Below are positions 27,029 to 35,634 of a stretch of 48,915 nt of DNA, one piece after another. The stretch's first letter is position 1; each line of letters begins with the position of its first letter. Origin of the DNA: Brevinema andersonii (GTDB taxonomy: Bacteria; Spirochaetota; DYKD01). The notes beneath the pieces are model-generated. The model was given only the letters and a program-made list of their open reading frames with translations, had not been told where the DNA came from and made no database searches. A program made the position numbers and the translations under genes. The stretch covers positions 1 to 48,915 of the forward strand of contig DYKD01000018.1 in assembly GCA_020722765.1 (NCBI GenBank), in the 5' to 3' direction.

Positions 27029-27754
27029 TTAAAGGGATCTTCTGTCTGACAAGATACGTGAAACAAGGAACAGGTTGAATGTGACAAAGCTCAGCAGATA
27101 GATGACATCAGCAGAATCTATCAGACCTTTTGAAAAATTTGAAAAATGGCCTGTGATGCTGATGTTCATCAGGATATTCCGAAGAAAACCATCGGAAAGA
27201 CCTGCCACCCAGTCGACCAACAGCAGGAAAAGCAGGACTGCAAAACATAGCATGGCAGATACGATCTGGTTCTTTGTCAGAGCGGAGCAGAGAAGTCCGA
27301 TAGAGATGAAGGCAGATCCAGAAAGGATGATTCCTAATATATTTGTGAAAAGGATACCTAAGTCAGGTTTTCCAAAAAAGAGGAGAAAAAGCGCATAAAT
27401 GAAGGGAAGGCTGATCATCATCCCATAGAATGCCAACGCACCTAGGAATTTTCCCATCGTAATATCGACTTCAGAAAGAGGGATAGAAAAGAGGATTTCA
27501 ATCGTACCAGAACGTTTCTCCTCTGAAATCAGACGCATGGTGAAAAAAGGAGAGATGAACATGAGTATGATGAATGTGGAATACATGACTGACTGGATGA
27601 CAAATGTCGCTTCCCGTGCATCGTATATGGACATGAATGTGATAATCCCGATTACCAATGAGAATGCAAAGAGAAGTACATAAGCAATAGGAGAAAGGAA
27701 AAATATTTCAATTTCCTTCTTTGCAATGATGAGAGCAGGCTGGAATTGTTTCAT
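27029..27754 (-). CDS. ABC-2 type permease, GldF-like
   Basis: A 241-residue protein with about six membrane helices and the early loop FFTMRLISEEKRSGTIEILFS, characteristic of ABC-2 permeases of the GldF/NosY group. It overlaps the ATPase gene by four bases (ATGA) and lies ten bases from the GldG-like gene. The three thus form one transporter; the substrate is unknown. Confidence 0.9.
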   Translation of the reverse strand: MKQFQPALIIAKKEIEIFFLSPIAYVLLFAFSLVIGIITFMSIYDAREATFVIQSVMYSTFIILMFISPFFTMRLISEEKRSGTIEILFSIPLSEVDITMGKFLGALAFYGMMISLPFIYALFLLFFGKPDLGILFTNILGIILSGSAFISIGLLCSALTKNQIVSAMLCFAVLLFLLLVDWVAGLSDGFLRNILMNISITGHFSNFSKGLIDSADVIYLLSFVTFNLFLVSRILSDRRSL

Positions 27755-28689
27755 GTGGCGCTCTCCTGCTCGTTTGTAAGTTTCATGAATACGTCTTCCA
27801 GGCTGAGCGTTTCAATTTCCATTTCATACAGTTCCGCTTTGGCTGAAATGACAGCTTTTGCGATTTCCGGTCTGGCTTCTGTGTCACGTCTGACAACGAT
27901 TTCAATCCTTGTCATGCCATCAACTACAGAATGAATGTCTGTTTTCATGATTCCCTTGATGGAATTCAATTTTTCTATGACGTTTTCCACATCTCCCTGC
28001 AATGTGACATGTACCCGGTTTTGTCCTTCCAGCCTGTCCAGCAGACCTTCATGGGAATCAACAGCTCTCACGCTGCCCTTGTGGATAATGATAACCTTGT
28101 TGCATACTGAATTCACTTCCTGAAGGATATGGGTGCTGAGCAGTATGGTGTTTGTTTTTCCCAATTCGCGGATGAGTTCCCTGATTTCTACAATCTGATT
28201 AGGATCCAGACCTACAGTAGGTTCATCGAGGAGAAGTATCGCCGGGGTCCCTATCAGTGCCGCTGCCAGTCCTACGCGCTGTCTATATCCTTTGGAAAGT
28301 TTTGTCACTCTGATATCCGCTTTGTCCAAGATGGAAACGGCTTTCATGACACGTTCGGTCTCCTGTTCAGGTTCTTGCATTTCTTTGATTCTGGAGATGA
28401 ATGTGAGATATTGTCGAGGTGTGTAATCCGGGTATAGGGGATTGTTTTCTGGTAGATAACCGATCAGTTTTTTCGCCTTGATAGGATCCTCTTTCATGTC
28501 AACTCCGCCGATTTCTACTGAACCGGATGAGGGCGAAAGTGTTCCAGTCATGATCCTGAGCAGGGTCGATTTCCCTGCACCATTAGGACCAAGAAATCCG
28601 GTAATTTCGCCTTTGGCGATTTCAAAAGAAACATTGTCAACAGCAGTGATAGCGTCATATTTTTTTGTTATGTTTTTTACTTTTATCAA
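27751..28689 (-). CDS. ABC transporter ATP-binding protein, GldA-like
   Basis: A 312-residue ATPase with Walker A GFLGPNGAGKST (about 32-43), Q loop GYLPENNPLYPD, signature LSKGYRQRVGLAAAL, Walker B ILLLDEPTVGLDPNQ and H-loop STHILQE. A C-terminal extension of about 90 residues resembles the DUF4162-type tail of GldA/NatA proteins. Translation starts at TTG (28689) with AGGA about eight bases upstream. That site is buried in a small hairpin (28696-28716). It is the first gene of the operon reading down to 23957. Confidence 0.93.
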   Translation of the reverse strand: MIKVKNITKKYDAITAVDNVSFEIAKGEITGFLGPNGAGKSTLLRIMTGTLSPSSGSVEIGGVDMKEDPIKAKKLIGYLPENNPLYPDYTPRQYLTFISRIKEMQEPEQETERVMKAVSILDKADIRVTKLSKGYRQRVGLAAALIGTPAILLLDEPTVGLDPNQIVEIRELIRELGKTNTILLSTHILQEVNSVCNKVIIIHKGSVRAVDSHEGLLDRLEGQNRVHVTLQGDVENVIEKLNSIKGIMKTDIHSVVDGMTRIEIVVRRDTEARPEIAKAVISAKAELYEMEIETLSLEDVFMKLTNEQESAT

Positions 28690-28695
28690 GTTCTT

Positions 28696-28716
28696 ATTCC
28701 TATTATTTATAGGAAT
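28696..28716 (-). promoter_or_regulatory. hairpin enclosing the ribosome site of the ABC ATPase gene
   Basis: On the reverse strand ATTCCTAT and ATAGGAAT pair perfectly (8 bp, 5-base loop). The second arm contains the AGGA ribosome site of the TTG-started ATPase gene, so the mRNA could hide its own start signal. Confidence 0.45.
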
Positions 28717-28718
28717 GG

Positions 28719-28747
28719 AATATAGTAAATCACCCCTAGAAAGTCAA
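28719..28747 (-). promoter_or_regulatory. promoter of the ABC/Gld-like operon
   Basis: On the reverse strand TTGACT (28742-28747) and TATATT (28719-28724) are 17 bases apart. The predicted transcript starts just before the ribosome-site hairpin. Confidence 0.75.
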
Positions 28748-28791
28748 TTTTCTCCCTTCCGTTCATGCATTGTTTTGGCGAATCCTTTAAA

Positions 28792-28820
28792 TTGACAATG
28801 TGCTTTGGCTGGACTATTAT
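28792..28820 (+). promoter_or_regulatory. promoter of the SDR gene
   Basis: TTGACA (28792-28797) and TATTAT (28815-28820) are 17 bases apart, 41 bases before the start at 28862. It diverges from the ABC operon promoter. Confidence 0.78.
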
Positions 28821-28861
28821 AATGACTTGCTGGGTAATAATCTTGAGTATTGGAGAATACA

Positions 28862-29668
28862 ATGATCCTTCAGGGAAAATGTGCATTAGTCACTGGGGCT
28901 TCCTCAGGTATCGGACTGGAAATAGCAAGAGAGCTGGCACGTTTAAAAGCAGACCTTGTTCTTGTCAGCCGTAGTGCTGGAAAACTCAATAGTATTGCTG
29001 ATGAGATCAGCAAAGAGCAGGGAGTCTCTGTCAAAGTAATCCCTATTGACCTTTCGAAATCAGGTGCTGCAGTGGATCTTCATAGGAAATGTCTTGAACA
29101 GAAATTGAAAATCGATATTCTTGTGAATAATGCTGGTGTAGGGCTTTTTGGGATTGCCAATGAACAGGATCTGGAACAGACTCTATCCATGATCAACTTG
29201 AATGTCTCATCTCTTGTTGAACTTTCCATACTTTTCAGTAGGGATATGGTCAAGTGCGGATATGGCCGTATCATGAATGTAGGATCAATGGTAGGTTACA
29301 TGTCCGTTCCTTTTTTTGCGGCATACGCTGCTACAAAAAGTTTTGTGAGGAGTTTTTCCATCTCACATAGGGCAGAACTGAAGGGAACCGGAGTCACAGT
29401 TACAAGTCTTGAGCCTGGATTCGTCAAGACCAATTTTGACAAGGCAGCAAATGCTGTTCATGGCAAGTATGCTGCTTTGTCTGCTGCCAATGGAATGGGT
29501 GCAAGACAGGTCGCTAGGATTGGGGTTAAAGCATTATTGAAAAAAAAGTCTTATGTTGTGGCAGGATTTCATAACTGGGTTGCCTCCCGTATCATAGTGT
29601 TTCTCCCAAAACCGTGGTTATCCAACCTGATTTTTTCCCTTATCAGCGGATTGATAGGTAAAAAATAG
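28862..29668 (+). CDS. SDR family NAD(P)-dependent oxidoreductase
   Basis: A 268-residue classical short-chain dehydrogenase/reductase. It shows the cofactor motif TGASSGIG (about 10-17), NNAG (about 88-91), the catalytic Ser in MNVGSMVGYM and the YAATK active site (about 156-160). The C-terminal hydrophobic segment (IIVFLPKPWLSNLIFSLISG) may lie against the membrane, as in DltE/YqjQ-like members. The substrate is unknown. The ATG at 28862 follows GGAG by six bases; the TTG at 28850 is too close to that site. It is transcribed alone. Confidence 0.9.
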   Translation: MILQGKCALVTGASSGIGLEIARELARLKADLVLVSRSAGKLNSIADEISKEQGVSVKVIPIDLSKSGAAVDLHRKCLEQKLKIDILVNNAGVGLFGIANEQDLEQTLSMINLNVSSLVELSILFSRDMVKCGYGRIMNVGSMVGYMSVPFFAAYAATKSFVRSFSISHRAELKGTGVTVTSLEPGFVKTNFDKAANAVHGKYAALSAANGMGARQVARIGVKALLKKKSYVVAGFHNWVASRIIVFLPKPWLSNLIFSLISGLIGKK

Positions 29669-29679
29669 CTGTTTTTTTC

Positions 29680-29707
29680 TTGACATTTTCAGATATTTAA
29701 GTATTAT
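29680..29707 (+). promoter_or_regulatory. promoter giving a probably leaderless mRNA
   Basis: TTGACA (29680-29685) and TATTAT (29702-29707) are 16 bases apart. The expected transcription start falls on or next to the ATG at 29714, and there is no ribosome site before it. Confidence 0.7.
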
Positions 29708-29713
29708 CATTGT

Positions 29714-29938
29714 ATGAAGTATAGTTTCTGTTATACATTGAAGAAGATGGTCAAGAAGGACGAGGAAAAGAAGCCTGATTCAAATCAGTTCTTTTTCGAA
29801 GTCAAGGATGGCACTTTCCTGCTTCTTCAATGCGGCCCTTGGCGTTCCAGTAAGGAAGAAGTCCAAAGGGACGAAGATCTTTATAACAATGATCCTGACG
29901 CTTTCTTTGAAATGGTAAGAAATAAGAATGGGTCTTAA
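29714..29938 (+). CDS. 74-residue protein of unknown function upstream of the PilZ gene
   Basis: A small, charged protein (KKMVKKDEEKKPDSNQFFFE near the start, then a short hydrophobic FLLLQCGPW, then an acidic end DEDLYNNDPDAFFEMVRN). There is no membrane helix or familiar motif. It is supported by the promoter placed exactly for a leaderless transcript and by its 11-base overlap with the PilZ gene. I cannot assign a function. Confidence 0.6.
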   Translation: MKYSFCYTLKKMVKKDEEKKPDSNQFFFEVKDGTFLLLQCGPWRSSKEEVQRDEDLYNNDPDAFFEMVRNKNGS

Positions 29939-30521
29939 GGTTCAACAAAGCATAGTCTTCTCATCTCCTGCCATCATGAATGGGGAAAAACTCCAGGCTT
30001 TGATAGAGGGGATCGCCACAGACGGGATTACCCTGAATGTGCCTTGGGAAAATATTAGCATTCCTGAAAAGACGGATGTCACTATTTCCTTCTGGGATGA
30101 ACATTCCACTTATGAGTTCACTTCCAAGACATTGAAACCGAAAACAGTTGATCAGACTTCTCTTTTGATATCCAAGCCTATATCTTTGACTCGGGTCATA
30201 AACCGGAGTTATAAGAGGGTTACAATAAACCTTAAGACTGATGTCAGTTTTGTTGATGACTTCAATAAGGAACCCTGTATTCTTATTGACATCAGTGCTG
30301 GGGGTGCTTCCATGCAAGGCCAGTCCATTTACAAACCCAATGACTTGATCAAACTTACTTTTCATCTTCCGGATGGTGAGTTTTATGAGGATTTAAGTGC
30401 CAAAGTCGTTTGGCAGAAAGACCTGGGGGGAGGGCTTTCCTATTATGGATTGCAGTTTGAAAATATCTCCAACATAAGACGTCAGAAACTCCTGAATTTC
30501 ACAGAAAACACACCTTCCTGA
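29928..30521 (+). CDS. PilZ-domain c-di-GMP receptor, YcgR-like
   Basis: A 197-residue protein. Residues about 1-90 form a strand-rich N-domain like that of YcgR/PilZN proteins. The PilZ domain (about 92-190) has both c-di-GMP contact motifs: RSYKR (the RxxxR site) and DISAGGA (the D/NxSxxG site). Such proteins slow motility or change envelope functions when c-di-GMP rises. The gene overlaps the small upstream gene by 11 bases with only a weak ribosome site, so coupling is likely. A FlgH-like gene lies two genes downstream. Confidence 0.88.
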   Translation: MGLKVQQSIVFSSPAIMNGEKLQALIEGIATDGITLNVPWENISIPEKTDVTISFWDEHSTYEFTSKTLKPKTVDQTSLLISKPISLTRVINRSYKRVTINLKTDVSFVDDFNKEPCILIDISAGGASMQGQSIYKPNDLIKLTFHLPDGEFYEDLSAKVVWQKDLGGGLSYYGLQFENISNIRRQKLLNFTENTPS

Positions 30522-30551
30522 TAATCAGGAAATATTGACAGGATGGAATTA

Positions 30552-30580
30552 TTGATAATCCGTCCTCCTTGTATTATATT
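30552..30580 (+). promoter_or_regulatory. promoter of the CtpA-type protease gene
   Basis: TTGATA (30552-30557) and TATATT (30575-30580) are 17 bases apart, 29 bases before the ATG at 30610. The ribosome site TAGGAT lies between. Confidence 0.65.
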
Positions 30581-30609
30581 AAGGGAACTCTTTTTAAAGT
30601 AGGATAAAT

Positions 30610-31980
30610 ATGATTAGAATTACCCGCAAAACAGAACGCCTCATCTGGCTTTTCACAATTGTCATTATCATAGCGTTTTCAACGACAGTCTATTTCGACA
30701 GGGTAGCCAAAGCGAATGATGAGATTTATGAACATGTAAAGACCTTTAACACGATCCTCAGTATCATCAAGAATGAATATGTCGATGAGAGTGAGGGGAA
30801 GACTCTCATGTACGGAGCCATTGATGGCATGCTCAAAAGTTTGAATGATCCTTACACGAGATATATGAGACCAAAAGATTTCAAGGAGATGAAAGAGGAG
30901 ACAACTGGGAAGTTCGGTGGTATCGGTATTTATATCACAATCCGGGATGATCAGCTCATGGTCCAGTCTCCTATACCGGACACTCCAGCAGCACGTGCAG
31001 GTTTGAAAGCCTATGACCGCATTATTCGCATTGATGGTAATGCGACAAAAGGGATTACCATTGAAGATGCAATGAACAAATTGCGCGGATCTGTCGGTAC
31101 AAAGGTGAAAGTGACGGTTACACGCGAATCCGTTTCTGAACCCATTGATTTTTCCATAACCAGGGATGAGATAAAGATACAGAGCGTTGTAACAAAAAAG
31201 ATAGAAGAGAAGAATTTGGCTTATATCCGTATAAGGCAGTTCGGTGAAGAGACAGCAATGGATCTGGAGAAGATGCTAAAGGATTATGAAAAACAGAAAG
31301 TGGCAGGGCTCATCTTGGATCTGAGGGGAAACCCTGGCGGTCTTCTTACAGCAGCATGGAAGGTTTCAGACCTCTTCCTGAACAAGGGGCTTATTGTCTA
31401 TACAAAAGGACGCATACCTGAAAGCATACAGGAGTTCAACGCAAGTTCCATTGAATACATTCCAAATACGCCGATGGTGATTCTTGTAGATAATGGGAGC
31501 GCTTCCGCATCTGAAATTGTGACAGGAGCATTAAAGGATAACAAACGGGCTACGATTGTCGGGGAAAAGACTTTCGGCAAGGGAGTTGTGCAGACTGTCA
31601 AACCGCTTTCCAAAGATACTGCTCTTTCATACACAACAGCAAAATACTATACCCCCTCAGGAGTCTGTATACATGGGATTGGCATTCAACCTGATATTGA
31701 AGTCAAAATGCCGGCTCTTACAGAAGACCAGCTCAAAGCGATCAAGAAGTTATATGATGCCAAGTTGATAGAAGGATTTGCAAAGTTGCATCCTGCACCA
31801 ACCAAAGAGGATCTCTCAGGGTTCCATTTACAGGTCAAAGAGAAAGGTATTGAGCTTGATGCTGATACTCTCAGGAAACTGGTTAGGTTGGAAGTGAACA
31901 GGGATAAGGATCTTGTCTATGATCTGGAAGAGGACATACAGCTTCAGAAAGCAGTGGAAGTCCTTACAACCAGGAAATAG
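30610..31980 (+). CDS. S41 family C-terminal processing peptidase, CtpA type
   Basis: A 456-residue periplasmic protease. A signal or anchor helix (about 12-30) is followed by the family's N-terminal region (YGAIDGMLKSLNDPYTRYM), a PDZ domain (about 105-185) and the S41 core. The core has the Ser nucleophile in GSASASE (about 296-302) and the Lys base in GEKTFGKGVVQ (Lys324). It also has the family's LDLRGNPGGLL and YYTPSG blocks. Such enzymes trim the C-termini of envelope proteins. The FlgH-like gene starts 12 bases downstream. Confidence 0.94.
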   Translation: MIRITRKTERLIWLFTIVIIIAFSTTVYFDRVAKANDEIYEHVKTFNTILSIIKNEYVDESEGKTLMYGAIDGMLKSLNDPYTRYMRPKDFKEMKEETTGKFGGIGIYITIRDDQLMVQSPIPDTPAARAGLKAYDRIIRIDGNATKGITIEDAMNKLRGSVGTKVKVTVTRESVSEPIDFSITRDEIKIQSVVTKKIEEKNLAYIRIRQFGEETAMDLEKMLKDYEKQKVAGLILDLRGNPGGLLTAAWKVSDLFLNKGLIVYTKGRIPESIQEFNASSIEYIPNTPMVILVDNGSASASEIVTGALKDNKRATIVGEKTFGKGVVQTVKPLSKDTALSYTTAKYYTPSGVCIHGIGIQPDIEVKMPALTEDQLKAIKKLYDAKLIEGFAKLHPAPTKEDLSGFHLQVKEKGIELDADTLRKLVRLEVNRDKDLVYDLEEDIQLQKAVEVLTTRK

Positions 31981-31992
31981 GAGAAAATGACA

Positions 31993-32625
31993 ATGAAAAA
32001 ATTTCTTGTTTTGTTTTTTTTCTGTTTCATTCTGCCTTTGCATTCGGAATCACTTTGGAAAGACGGGGGGCTCTATACAGCTTCGAAATATAAGCAGGGT
32101 GACCTGGTTAAAATCATATTTAAAAGAAAAAACGTTGTAGAGTTTTCAACTTTTCAACAGAATCAGGAGAGTGTAAGCCTCAATAATCCGGACAAGTCTG
32201 GGACAATGGTGCTGAACTTTCTTCCCCAGCTTTCAGGTGACAGCATGAACAAGTCTTCAAAGAATGCAGCTATCAAGAACAGGGATAATGTCAATTTCAG
32301 TATTATGACATCAGTCCAATCTGTTGATACGAACGGCAATCTTGTGATTGCAGGACAGCATCAGGTCATCATCAATAACCAGAAGGAAACTGTGCGGCTT
32401 CAAGGCATAGTGAATCCTACACGGATTACAGGAGACAAAGTCTATTCTGATGATGTCTATGACCTGTCCATGGAATACAACAGGCAGGTTTTCAAGAAGG
32501 ATCTGGTAGCCGAATCGGATCTCATGGATTCAACAAGCCTGACGAATCTTGAATTGCAGGATCCGAAAAAAAGGGAAATCATAATGAAGTATTTTAACCA
32601 GGTTTTGCCACTCCTGTTTCAGTAA
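31993..32625 (+). CDS. FlgH-like flagellar L-ring family protein
   Basis: A 210-residue exported protein. Residues 1-18 are a signal peptide ending Leu-His-Ser, with no Cys at the cleavage site, whereas typical FlgH is a lipoprotein. The mature start SLWKDGGLY and the core (VQSVDTNGNLVIAGQHQVII, then RLQGIVNPTRITGD and VYDLSMEY) match FlgH, which forms the outer-membrane L ring. The end differs, having about 40 extra residues in place of the short aromatic FlgH tail. Of two ATGs the one at 31993 is nine bases from GGAG. No other basal-body gene lies nearby. Confidence 0.78.
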   Translation: MKKFLVLFFFCFILPLHSESLWKDGGLYTASKYKQGDLVKIIFKRKNVVEFSTFQQNQESVSLNNPDKSGTMVLNFLPQLSGDSMNKSSKNAAIKNRDNVNFSIMTSVQSVDTNGNLVIAGQHQVIINNQKETVRLQGIVNPTRITGDKVYSDDVYDLSMEYNRQVFKKDLVAESDLMDSTSLTNLELQDPKKREIIMKYFNQVLPLLFQ

Positions 32626-32626
32626 T

Positions 32627-33268
32627 ATGCCAGAAATTGTTTTTGAGGATGATTACTATCTGGCTGTCATTAAGCCTGCAGGGTTGCTTGTCCAAGGGGA
32701 TCGGACAGGACACCCATCCTTAAACGATGAGGTCAGGCAATACCTTAAGAATGGTTTCACAGGTCTCATCCATAGGTTAGATAAGCATGTCTCAGGAATC
32801 ATCCTTTTCGCAAAAACGAGTGATGCTGCTGCAAAAATTTCGGAGTTAATCAGGGATCGTGATATCAACAAGACCTACCATGCGATTGTACAGGGTGTTT
32901 TCAGTGAAAAAACAGGCAGGCTTGAGCATTACATCCTAAAAAAGGATATGAAAGCTTTTGTCTATTCTTTAGAAAGGACAGGGACTCTCAAATCAACGTT
33001 GACTTATCAGGTTGAAAAGGAAGAGAACAAGCGAAGCCAGTTGCGTATCAGTTTGGAAACGGGGCGTTATAACCAGATCCGTGCACAGTTTGCGTATGTG
33101 CGGCATCCGGTTATTGGTGATTACAAATATATGAAACGGAATGATGTGATGGATTCAATCGCGCTTTGCGCAAAAGAACTTGAATTTGTCCACCCTTATA
33201 CAGATAAAAAAATATCACTGTCTGCTCCTTTCCCCGCAAATTGGGAAAAATTCTGGACTTTGGATTGA
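32627..33268 (+). CDS. RluA-family pseudouridine synthase, short form
   Basis: A 213-residue enzyme without an S4 domain. It shows the opening YLAVIKPAGLLVQ, the catalytic Asp in LIHRLDKHVSGIILFAKT (about 45-62), KTYHAIVQG and the closing TGRYNQIRAQFAYVRHPVIGD. It makes pseudouridine in rRNA or tRNA; the target cannot be read from sequence. It begins one base after the FlgH-like stop and lies in the same transcription unit. Confidence 0.9.
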   Translation: MPEIVFEDDYYLAVIKPAGLLVQGDRTGHPSLNDEVRQYLKNGFTGLIHRLDKHVSGIILFAKTSDAAAKISELIRDRDINKTYHAIVQGVFSEKTGRLEHYILKKDMKAFVYSLERTGTLKSTLTYQVEKEENKRSQLRISLETGRYNQIRAQFAYVRHPVIGDYKYMKRNDVMDSIALCAKELEFVHPYTDKKISLSAPFPANWEKFWTLD

Positions 33269-33272
33269 CCAT

Positions 33273-35621
33273 TTGAAAAAAAAATTCATCTTAAAAGTGA
33301 CTCTGGAGAATATTGTCAGTTATGCTCTTGGTGACGGAGGTGACTCCGGTTTTTTCTCGCCATCCCATGTTCCCGAAAAGATGAAGACCTATCGGATGCT
33401 GAAATCTTCAAGATCGGATGATTATGAGACTGATGTCGTTCTGGATTACAGTATGGAAAGGGATGATGTGGTCTTGCATATTTCCTGCCGTGCTGATGGA
33501 ACTTACCATGAGGGTGAGAATCATCACATAGAGCTGTTCAGATATTCTTCTTCCCAGCCTGGTTTTTTTTCGGAAGAGTCCGATGCTTCAGGCCGTTCAC
33601 TTATCAGGGCTTTAGGCTACCTTTACTGCTACCGTGAAAAAGTGAAAGCTGTTGGTATGAAGCTGACATGGTATCATTCATCTGTCTCCTCTGCTGTAAG
33701 TTCTGTCACTGTCTCTTCCCGGGAGGAGCTGAAACAGGATTTCGATAGGATTATTGATGTCTATATTGTCTGGGCGAAAAAACTCAGGGATATGCGTAAT
33801 GTACGTGATGATTCCATTAAAGGGATGCCTTTCCCATACCCGGAAAAACGGAAGGGACAGGATGAGTTCATTTCTGTTGTTGACGGGCTTATCCATGATG
33901 GGAAAAGAGGTTTTATCCAGGCTCCGACTGGAATCGGTAAAACAACAGGCAGTATTTATCCTGCAGTCAAAGCGCTGGGGGAAGGTCATGTGGAAAAGAT
34001 TTTTTTCCTCACGGCTAGGACCATTTCCCGCACTGTCGCTGAACATGCTTTTGATGTGATGCGCTCTTCAGGATGCAAGATCAAGACTGTGACACTCACT
34101 GCAAAAGAGAAAATCTGCGCTTTGCCTGAAAATTATTGCAGACCTGAAAAATGTCCTTATGCGCGCGGTTATCATGACAGGGTTGAACGTGTGCTGGAAG
34201 AGATGCTGAGGCATGATCATTTCAGCCGTGACTTGATACTGGCCTATGCGGATAAGCATCAACTTTGTCCTTTTGAACTTTCTCTTGACCTTTCGCTTTT
34301 GGCTGATGGCATCATTTGCGATTATAACTATGTTTTTGATCCTGGTGTCTATCTGAAACGTTATTTTGAAGGGGGGAAAGGCGAATATGTGTTCCTTGTG
34401 GATGAAGCACATAATCTCATTGACAGGGCCAGGGAAATGTTCTCTGCTGAATTACGGCTTTCCGATTTCAAGGAAATAAGGAAAATAGCTAAAAAATCCA
34501 AAGTTGCTGATGCACTTGAAGTGGATGACATACTCAAGTATTTTAAGACGCTTATGAGGGAATGTGCCCAGACAGAAAGCACTGTTTTAGTCCGAAAAAA
34601 ACAGGACAAAGATCTTGTACCTGCAATCAAGCAATTCCAGAAGTCCATGGAGGACATTATCGATCATGAGGAAAACAGGAAGGACAGGGAAGCCTTGATG
34701 GATCTTTACTTTTCCTGCCTCAAGTATCTTCGTGTCTCAGAATCTTTTGATGATAGTTATGTCTGTTACATGGGACATGTTGAAGGAGATAAAAAAGATT
34801 TTTTTATCCGTCTTTTTTGCCTTGACCCTTCCGTCCAACTTAGATTGATGATGGGCAAAGGTAGGGCTTCACTCTTTTTTTCAGCTACACTTTCCCCCAT
34901 GGAGTATTTTACAAAACTTCTTGGTGGCCAAAAGGAAGACCAGCAACTTGCCATCCCATCTCCTTTTCCAAAGGATAATCTTGCGCTTCTGGTTGCAGAT
35001 AAGGTGTCCACGCGATATTCATCCCGCGATACGACTGCGCAGCAAGTAGCTCAAATGATACATGCTGTTGTGTCCGCACGTAAAGGGAATTATATTGCTT
35101 ATTTCCCGTCATATAGATATCTTGAGACTGTGAGTGCCCTTTTCAGGAATCTGTATCCGGATTGTGAAGTTCTAAAACAGGTTTCCCGTATGGGTGAATC
35201 TGCAAAAGAGGATTTTTTAAAACAGTTTTCATCTGATAATCCTAAAACACTTCTGGGATTTGCTGTTTTGGGGGGGATGTTTGGTGAAAGTATTGACCTT
35301 ACAGGAGAGCGGCTTTCAGGTGCGATCATTGTTGGTGTGGGGCTTCCTCAGATCTGTACTGAACGTGATATCATCAAGGCCTTTTTTGAGGAGAAGTATG
35401 ACCAAGGATTTGAATATGCCTACATTTATCCTGGCATGAACAAGGTCCTGCAAGCTGCAGGTCGTGTCATACGTACTGAAAAAGACAGGGGAGTTGTTTT
35501 ACTGATTGATGACAGGTATGGACAGGAAAATTATAGGACGCTCTTCCCTGCGCATTGGCCACGTGCAAAGCGTGTCCAAACTCTTGAAGAAATATCAACA
35601 GTACTTTCACGGTTCTGGTGA
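33273..35621 (+). CDS. DinG/Rad3-like ATP-dependent DNA helicase
   Basis: A helicase of about 782 residues in the XPD/Rad3 group. The N-terminal about 200 residues align by position with the nuclease-like domain of related clostridial helicases, but the expected IDEIK is IELFR. Then follow Walker A (APTGIGKTTG), a four-Cys iron-sulphur set (C-ALPENY-C-RPEK-C, then LCPFE), the VDEAHN box, SATLSP and the C-terminal motifs GESIDLTGERL and QAAGRVIRTEKDRG. It probably unwinds damaged DNA. A TTG at 33273 just after the RluA stop is the likeliest start, though its ribosome site is weak. Confidence 0.88.
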   Translation: MKKKFILKVTLENIVSYALGDGGDSGFFSPSHVPEKMKTYRMLKSSRSDDYETDVVLDYSMERDDVVLHISCRADGTYHEGENHHIELFRYSSSQPGFFSEESDASGRSLIRALGYLYCYREKVKAVGMKLTWYHSSVSSAVSSVTVSSREELKQDFDRIIDVYIVWAKKLRDMRNVRDDSIKGMPFPYPEKRKGQDEFISVVDGLIHDGKRGFIQAPTGIGKTTGSIYPAVKALGEGHVEKIFFLTARTISRTVAEHAFDVMRSSGCKIKTVTLTAKEKICALPENYCRPEKCPYARGYHDRVERVLEEMLRHDHFSRDLILAYADKHQLCPFELSLDLSLLADGIICDYNYVFDPGVYLKRYFEGGKGEYVFLVDEAHNLIDRAREMFSAELRLSDFKEIRKIAKKSKVADALEVDDILKYFKTLMRECAQTESTVLVRKKQDKDLVPAIKQFQKSMEDIIDHEENRKDREALMDLYFSCLKYLRVSESFDDSYVCYMGHVEGDKKDFFIRLFCLDPSVQLRLMMGKGRASLFFSATLSPMEYFTKLLGGQKEDQQLAIPSPFPKDNLALLVADKVSTRYSSRDTTAQQVAQMIHAVVSARKGNYIAYFPSYRYLETVSALFRNLYPDCEVLKQVSRMGESAKEDFLKQFSSDNPKTLLGFAVLGGMFGESIDLTGERLSGAIIVGVGLPQICTERDIIKAFFEEKYDQGFEYAYIYPGMNKVLQAAGRVIRTEKDRGVVLLIDDRYGQENYRTLFPAHWPRAKRVQTLEEISTVLSRFW

Positions 35622-35634
35622 TATGGGAAGAGTG

